DNA from: Biscogniauxia marginata
Taxonomy: Eukaryota; Ascomycota; Sordariomycetes; Xylariales; Xylariaceae
DNA: 64,000 nucleotides
Direction of reading: 5' to 3'
Assembly: GCA_022695795.1 (NCBI GenBank)
Contig: MU404063.1
Coordinates: 372,001-436,000, forward strand
This document shows positions 57,355 to 64,000 of this stretch, in pieces. The position numbers and the translations under genes are program-made. Position 1 is the stretch's first letter. Each line of letters begins with the position of its first letter. The notes under the pieces are model-generated. The model saw only the letters and a program-made list of their open reading frames with translations, did no database searches and was not told the DNA's origin.

Positions 57355-59677
57355 TGTCGGTGGCCGCGTGTCGTTCGCTTGCGATTGAGTGGAGGGATTG
57401 GTAGACTTGCTGGCTGAGTTGTTGCTGAACAACCAGGCGGGGGGTCCGTGGGAGGATGTAGAATTTGTAGAAGGCAATTTGGATTCCCTGATCATCACCC
57501 CAGAGGCTTGTGAAGGAGGAATCGCGTCTGCGCAAACCGATTCGAGTCGCCTAGAGTAGAGATGCTAGAGGGAAAAAAAAAGGTTGACGGCCATCGCCAA
57601 AAGAGAAAAAAATTGTGGATTGCGATAGAGATAAGGAAGAGGTACGTACTTACAGGACCCCCCTATTGATGCATCTTTTTTTTCTGCCGCTGCATTGCTG
57701 AATATTATTCCTCACCGCCTTTCTTTTTTGCACGCATGGGATGGTCTGTGCTCTATAGTTACACAGAGTACTGTGGGGGTGGTTAATGCACCCAGGGTTT
57801 AAATGCAAATTTTCAGTAGCTACGGACGTACACCAGATTCCCTGGACCACCAGAATTACAACCCGCGTTCGTTTCTTTTTGGTTTTGCTTCATCCACTAC
57901 AACAGTACCTTTCGATAAGTACCTACCTAAATCACAAAAACTTACAGCTGTTCGTTCACTAAAAGATCACTTTGTCCAGTCTAAGAAAATCGGACCTGGG
58001 AATCATAGTGGACAGCACATCCTTTCGAGTTTGGCTAAAAATAAGTAGAAGGTTGAGAAACTACGCAAGGCATTCATCGGTTCCCCCTATCAACGCCTGC
58101 TTAAGCACTTCAGAGCATTTTAGAGCACTTACAGATGGTAATGTCTGCCGCTGAATGCCACAAACTCATGGTTTTATGACCACTAACTAGCGAAGCTGTC
58201 TGGTATTTACTTTTGTATGTCTTTTCAATGGGGTTGCTTATGAGGTAGGTATCTAACAACTATCCCAGGTGACCTTTGTTATAATTTGGTTAATTCAGAT
58301 TGTTGTATAAAATGACTACTACCTATACATTTCCATTCACATCAAAGTCCATATATGTAGCACCTGTCGCTTTTATGTGTTTGTTGGTTGTCAAATAACG
58401 ATGAATGCATCGTCTGGTCTCAAGCTGATATTCCTAGTAATAGTTACCTATGTAAATGCCCTATTTCCATCATACATACACGCTACCATCGGCCCATGAC
58501 GATTTAGATGCAACTATAGTCAAAACACGATGTGCTTGACAGATGTAATAGAATATGTATAAGGACAAGTCTAGAGTGTTAGATATAGGGTACTGATCAA
58601 TAACTATGCCTTTCGTTCATCGTGGGAGACAGGAAGCAGTTAGGCCTTCGTTTTCTACTCTCCAACCTACCTATGTTATGGATAAATTTAATAGTTTGAA
58701 ATATGACATGAAAGATTATACATAACATTCCTCCCTCTCCGAGGTCATCCCTTCTGGCTCTAGTTATTTTGACAGGGCAACAATGTCAAGGCCAGGCCTA
58801 TTGGATGTGCGGTTTGAACTCAAAATTTATTGAAAAGTCTCATATAGGACACTTTCAACAAGCAGCTCTTCATACAAATACCATTATACCCGGGCATATC
58901 GTCTTTATTAGTGATTGTATATTTCCTAGTTTCAGTATATCCCCACGTATGATTTGATCTATAATACCTCGGGCAGCAGGATAGTCAGAGTTTCATCATT
59001 CTACTCAATTCAAATAAATTTGACTCTAGATATAATGCCGACTCAGGATATTGTTTGGGGATTACGTAGGTAGAATTAAACCTTTGGCCCATTGCCATAA
59101 TGCATCATCATACGAGAGTCGGAATAATTACCTACTTAACGGAATTCCGGCTATGTCTTATTATTCCAAGAAGGATTCAGTCTTACTCTAAACCGTTTAT
59201 TAGTGTTACAACTAGCAGTTTTCGCCTTGTTGGAAGTGGCTCAGCCAACCCATCTGCCCCGTACACAGCCCTGGCCTTCAGCACCAAAGCGGCACAGGCT
59301 GAAAAGTTCGGACCTATCAACTGATGGCATCTCTGACGATCTCGTGGCGCCCAACCCATTTATACTAAGCACCATACGCCTGTCCTCTGACACCTGGACA
59401 TGATGATCCGACTAGGCAACGAAATAAAAGCCCGCCGGTGGCTCTAAAATGCACTTAAATATCTACTAATATGAGCAGTTAAAATTCTTACCAATCAGAA
59501 TTCCTATTAGGGGCACTTTTTACCTAGTACTAGTAGCGTTATTGTTCAACAAGGAGATATAAGTTTTCGTGTCTCCCTCCCGAGAGATTCTCTATAATAT
59601 CCATTTATACTATCTCTTCCCCCTCCCCTTCCATATAATTGAATATAACAAGTTGCATCTCCAAGCTATCCATTACC
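57355..59677. other. 2.3-kb divergent intergenic region
   Basis: It lies between the SRP40-like start (minus) and a small membrane protein (plus), and should contain both promoters. Short AT-rich frames are present (for example 58769-58957) but none is convincing. A T-rich/A-rich stretch near 57560-57690 flanks the SRP40 5' leader. Confidence 0.45.
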
Positions 59678-60491
59678 ATGAGTGCAGACATGAAGAATCG
59701 CGAGCCTACGGATTCAACCCGGCCTCTCAATCCCAGCATGGTCCATTCACCACCATCACCACTACCCGCTCAGCCCGACAGTGACAATGACTACGAGGGC
59801 AGCAGCGGCGACGACGACGGATTCGCCGGCAAGCCCTATACCATCACACTGAACGTGATCACCCGGGTCCTCATCAGCATCCTCGCCTTCGCCAACAGCA
59901 TCCTCCAGCTGGAATCGAATCCGTACGAGCCGTTCAGTGTCTTCATCAACATCGTGAGCTGGACGGTCTTCGGCTGGAACCTCCTCGCCGCATTTCCCCA
60001 TATCTACGCGCCGCTCTGCAGCGGTGGCGGCGGGAACAACGCGCGTCCTTCGAGACTGCCGCAGATCGTCATGGTCGTGGGCGCCCGGGAGCTCGTCCTC
60101 TTCGGCGGCAGCGACGGCGGCGGGAAGAGCCGGCTGTCCGGCAAGCTCATCATCGACTTCGTCCTGGCGATCGTCCTAGTTACTATTAATCTGCTCCTGT
60201 TCTTGTTGGATTTCCGCTTGAACTATTGGTGGGCGCGCTCGGGCAATTGTGATGGAATTGCTGTGTTGAGCGGCATCGTTATGTAAGTGTCTCGATAACG
60301 TCCCTCCCCTTTCATCAAATGTGAAAATAAAATAAGAAATACAAAAAAGATTCACTGGGCTAATGAGTTTCGCGCAAAAACACAGGTTTCTCCAACTCGC
60401 TATCGCTATCTTCTCACTCTTCCCACGCCGTACTTCAGTTCACTTCCTCGTCCGCCCTGCTGCCTACGGTGACCGCATTCAGCTGCCCTGA
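59678..60491 (+). CDS. small four-TM membrane protein of unknown function
   Basis: Two exons (59678-60282, 60386-60491) around a 103-nt intron encode 236 aa. A hydrophilic N-terminus rich in Pro, Ser and Asp/Gly (SDNDYEGSSGDDDG) precedes four hydrophobic helices at about residues 55-75, 86-108, 157-178 and 194-213. The intron falls in the last helix, and removing it lets that helix end in the basic FPRRTS turn, followed by the short tail HFLVRPAAYGDRIQLP. The four-helix layout is MARVEL-like, but no signature residue proves it. A TTG-initiated in-frame extension upstream is not credible; the ATG at 59678 follows an ACC context. GC-rich codon use stands out sharply from the AT-rich flanks and supports coding. 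Confidence 0.8.
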
Positions 60492-61849
60492 GACATCGAA
60501 GTATCCTGCTCTCAGAACACACCGAGATCCGTCAGCACCTAAGCCCTTCATCACCGGCCCACGAACCTCGACTCGCAGGAGTCCGGGCTTGATTAAACTT
60601 GTCACTTCACATACTCAAGACACTCTTTATAGCCAGTCTACAATGTACCATTAACTTTTCGCCATTATACTGTGGAATTCACGAGAGGCATATTTTTGGT
60701 CTTTGGACGACGAGAAATAGTCCGATATACTTATCTACGGGAAATATCTACAAAGGCATAATTATGAAGGCATAAACGAATTATAAGGCCGGAGATACGA
60801 TTCTGGATTTCTCATAGATCACCGGCATTTTACCACTCATTAAATTATTACGAGACCTATCGAGGCACACACAAGATTATTATTGACGATCTAAAACTTG
60901 TGGCGCCGACGTACCATGTTAACCTGTATCTATGCACGGTTATAATTTCTCAGTAAAATCTAACACGTTCGCTTTATGACGTACCCCCTCTTCCCAAGAG
61001 ATCTTTGTTATATTAGAGTTGTCATCATGTTCAATGAAATCTGCAGCTTTACAAAGTTGAAAGCGTACTTGAGTAGGTACGTACTAAAAAATCCTGCTAG
61101 TTTCAAATTTCCAACTTTTGTAGACACGCAAACCTACCACGGCGCTAGTTCATCGGAAAAGGGGAGGGGGGAAAGGTCTGTAATATTAAACTGAGAAGAC
61201 ATGAATTGACTATACCATCATAGAAAAGGGCGTCGGTTATTACAACTAACTCGCCCAGGGAAAAAAAAAACCCCCCTCTCGCTTACACCTAATAGCTGGA
61301 GGAGTACACCCTGGGGATGCAGTTTATAGTAGAAAAGGGTTTTCAAATTTGGACATTCCAACGCATCCTCGAAACTAAGATATTGCTAGGCCCAGCGTGA
61401 TCAGATATGACAAGTCACAAAATCAAACAGTATTAACGGCGGTGGGCACTTGACTTGCAAGTAACAGCTTGGCGACGTAATAATTGTGTACTATTGCCGT
61501 TCCTCTACCTTTTTTCTTCTTTCTTTTTTTTTTTTGGATTAATAGTGCGGCTAACCTTTATTTAATTGTGGCTTAATAGAAGTTCATCGTTGCCTCATAC
61601 CTCGTAAACGTCATGTTTTCTCGACTTAACTTGTCGAGTGACCTAACCTAGGTACCCTGTTCATCATCCCTCCTTCGTTGTAGATCTAAAAGAAATGGCG
61701 TAGCCAAATCAACATGGAGCCGGTTCTCCACCGGACCTTTCGTCTTGGACATGCTCAAGTTAAGAAACCTTTTCTTTTTAGGGGTCCATACCAATCTAAG
61801 AAATCAAAGACGCCTCTATAAATGTCGATAATCATCAACGGTCGTTCCC
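60492..61849. other. convergent intergenic region
   Basis: It lies between the ends of converging genes. No gene is supported. A poly-A run precedes poly-C near 61261-61277, a T-rich tract near 61509-61537 and an ACCTAGGTACC word near 61648. Confidence 0.45.
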
Positions 61850-64000
61850 TCATAAGCTGTATGGACCCTCATGCCTCATAATGTACACCTCACCGACCAA
61901 GACAGTACAGCCCACCGTCATAGTGATCGCGATGATGGGGAGGTTGACGCGCGCGAATTCAAGGCCACGGACGTGGATATGCTTCCTGGACAGAATGTCT
62001 CGCCACAGGAGACCGGCCAACGACGCGCTGAAAGCGGCACTGAACGCGCCGTAGTTGACGCCGAGCGCCATGCTGTATACAGTTCCCCAGAACATCCGGT
62101 CCGATATGTCAGTCCCATTGTTGTAATGAATCTGCTGCCAAGCCTGTATAACACGAGAAAGCAGGATGGTGGTGCCGATGTTTGTGCCGGCGAACTAGTC
62201 ACGGAGGTTAGTATTGTCAGGAGATCGAGTTGAACAATAGCCGTAAGATTTTGTATCAAAACATATGAGCTTACATTGCATAAGATCACGGAGAGGAAAC
62301 CCATGCCGCCGATACTCCCTACGGTTCCTGTCTTCTCCACCCAGTGGTCCCACCCGTAAGCGAATACAGGCACCCAGCCCTTCGTGACTAACCCCTGGAC
62401 GAGAATAAACATGCAAAATGCAAACGGAACAAGAGCAAAAGGCAGATGCGCCATCACCGCTGTCGCGGTAGGGAATGTCTCCTGTAGCCATCTATAGTAT
62501 TCTCCCACGAGAGATACGACGGTTGGTTTACCTGTCTCTGGTTGATGCGCTCCCATTTGCGGAATATTATTGTCGGGGCCAGTTTCTTGATCATGTGCCT
62601 TCTGCTTCTTCTCGTTAATGTCTCTGTGAAGTCCCGTGTCTGATAACACTCGGGACGGATAAGTCACGGTCACAGGATGAGCTGCCTGGTTCTCTAGGGC
62701 GCTGGTAGTGTTGCCCGAGGGTCGACTGTTTCGCGGTTGGTCATCTGCTGGGAATAGCATCAACGCCGAGGATTCAGGCGGCAAGACTGATACAGGTGAC
62801 GGAACATCGCCATCTTCGGACACGAGTAACGTAGGCGGTAGGCGATGGTTTGAAGGGTGCAATCTTGGATCTGTAACATCGGCCCCCTTTGTGGTTTCGT
62901 CATCTGAATCCGTGATGAATAAACCATTTTCGATCCTTTTCTTGCCACTACCATTGATCTCCTTCAGTTCTTGTTCTTCGGTTGAGCTGAACTTTCGTAT
63001 AGTAGCTTCGTCATCTGCTGCACCATCACCTTCCTTCTTCTCTAGCGATGCTAGCCTTGCTTCCTCTTCTCTCTTTGCACGTTCCGCTCGAGCTTGCTCA
63101 ACCTCTCTCCGACCTCTGCGAGCAATATCGCGCGTCTCATGCCTATGGTACCACCCAAACGCAACATCCCAAATAAACATGACAACGGCAGCAGGTGCAG
63201 TGACATATGCTACGGGAGTTTCGCCATTGTGTTGTGCAGCGGCGTTAATGGCTAGGAGTGTGACCAGAGTTGCTGTCATAATAACGGCTCCGAATGCGGC
63301 GCCCTTCTTGTCCAAGAAGGGGTTCATTATTTCTTCAAGCGAGAGAAGCTTTCCTTGTTCACTATTTTCGAGCATTCTTTCCTCTTCTTCCGCATTTCCT
63401 CTAGCGTGAGGGATGTTAGGATTTACAGGCTTCCTAGCCTTTGCCTCCTCAGGGAGTTCATGCATCTTGATAGAGAAGGGGATGAGGGATTCATTAGCAA
63501 AGATGATGTATAACAATAAGGGGAAGAGAAAGATGGCGGTGAAAATAACGGGAACGATCATGTTGGCCGTGTAGTCAATAAACCTGATTCTGAAGGCACC
63601 AGCAAGCACGAGATTCGTGGGGTTGGAGGAGACGAGGATAGCGGAAGCAATGTTGGCGACGGCGAACTGGGTGTGGATCCAGGCCCTGGGATGGATGATG
63701 TTGCTTGATACACGGGTCATGTAGGCGAGGAAAGCCGTGCCGGACAGGATGATAGGATCATTCCCGATGAAGCTCCCCAGCGCGAAGAAGAAGGCATACA
63801 GGTAGAAAAAGAGCCGGTGGCCGACTTTGCCTCCCTTCTGAAGCACCTTGAACGCCAAAAACCGAATTAAGCCAGAAGCATCGATCGAGATGGCGATGTA
63901 CGCTAGAGTGAGGAAGAATATCATGATATCATACGGGGCAATGTTGTTGGCTCCGACGATACCATCGTGTACTTCCTGTCGGCCAATAGCTAGGATGGCA
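61850..64000 (-). CDS. ArsB/NhaD-superfamily ion transporter (5' end outside the window)
   Basis: Two visible exons (about 64000-62275 and 62194-61850) joined over an 80-nt intron encode 689 aa of a longer protein; the frame stays open to the right edge, so the first exons are missing. The N-terminal visible half has several hydrophobic helices including the conserved GSFIGNDPIILSGTAFLAYMTR and NIASAILVSSNPTNLVL motifs of the ArsB/NhaD and citrate-permease superfamily. A charged, disordered loop (about residues 290-500) with a REVEQARAERAKREEEA-type helix separates it from the second TM half, which resumes with ATAVMAHLPFALVPFAFCMFILVQG and, across the intron, CN-FAGTNIGTTILLSR. Such transporters are ion/H+ antiporters or anion permeases. 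Which ion is moved cannot be told from sequence. Confidence 0.93.

Noticed and set aside
1..64000. tRNA, rRNA and CRISPR elements
   Set aside because: I looked for tRNA B-box-like GGTTCGA words (for example near 23593 and 53697) and found no partner A-box or cloverleaf; no rRNA-like or regularly spaced repeat array is seen.
1..64000. Biosynthetic cluster, integrated virus or intact transposon
   Set aside because: No polyketide or peptide synthetase, transposase, integrase, reverse transcriptase or capsid-like frame was recognised on either strand.

Overview
The window looks like a chromosomal segment of a filamentous ascomycete (Pezizomycotina, most likely Sordariomycetes). Genes are interrupted by short introns of about 50-80 nt (one of 150 nt) with GTRAGT-like donors, CTRAY-like branch sites and AG acceptors. 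There are no operons or Shine-Dalgarno sites. The protein families are standard fungal ones, and gene-poor intergenic DNA carries microsatellites and a recurring TAGGTACCTA-type palindrome. I assembled exon structures by hand from splice signals and reading-frame continuity. No transcript data or database search was available.

Layout. 0.5-6.7 kb (-): Mlp1/Tpr nuclear-basket nucleoporin. 7.7-10.7 kb (-): seven-exon CSC1/RSN1-type (DUF221) membrane channel with a 22-nt microexon. 10.7-13.2 kb: gene-free, partly AT-rich. 13.2-15.1 kb (+): modular cysteine-rich, single-pass surface protein whose frame seems broken at one splice boundary. 15.1-21.8 kb: no convincing gene. 21.9-23.0 kb (-): Pho85-type (PCL) cyclin, with about 10 kb of non-coding DNA upstream. 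33.5-34.7 kb (-): Cdc2/Cdk1 kinase, divergent from an ALKBH1-type dioxygenase at 35.7-37.0 kb (+). 37.3-37.9 kb (-): four-TM orphan. 38.3-40.0 kb (-): M20-family carbamoyl-amino-acid amidohydrolase with a mitochondrial-like leader, divergent from an FAD oxidoreductase at 41.2-43.1 kb (+). 46.1-47.7 kb (-): intronless membrane orphan. 49.3-51.5 kb (-): ADA2/CECR1-like adenosine deaminase with an acylation-like N-terminus. 56.0-57.4 kb (-): SRP40/Nopp140-like nucleolar protein. 59.7-60.5 kb (+): four-TM orphan. 61.85-64.0 kb (-): ArsB/NhaD-type ion transporter, cut by the right edge.

The genes do not form a pathway or a biosynthetic cluster. Most are housekeeping functions: nuclear pore, cell cycle, ribosome biogenesis, nucleoside and pyrimidine catabolism, nucleic-acid repair. 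A Cdk1 gene and a PCL cyclin are consecutive recognised genes on one strand, although PCL cyclins normally partner Pho85. The most unusual elements are the modular cysteine-rich surface protein, the putatively dual-acylated adenosine deaminase, an upstream ORF overlapping the cyclin start codon, and the dispersed palindromic intergenic repeat.
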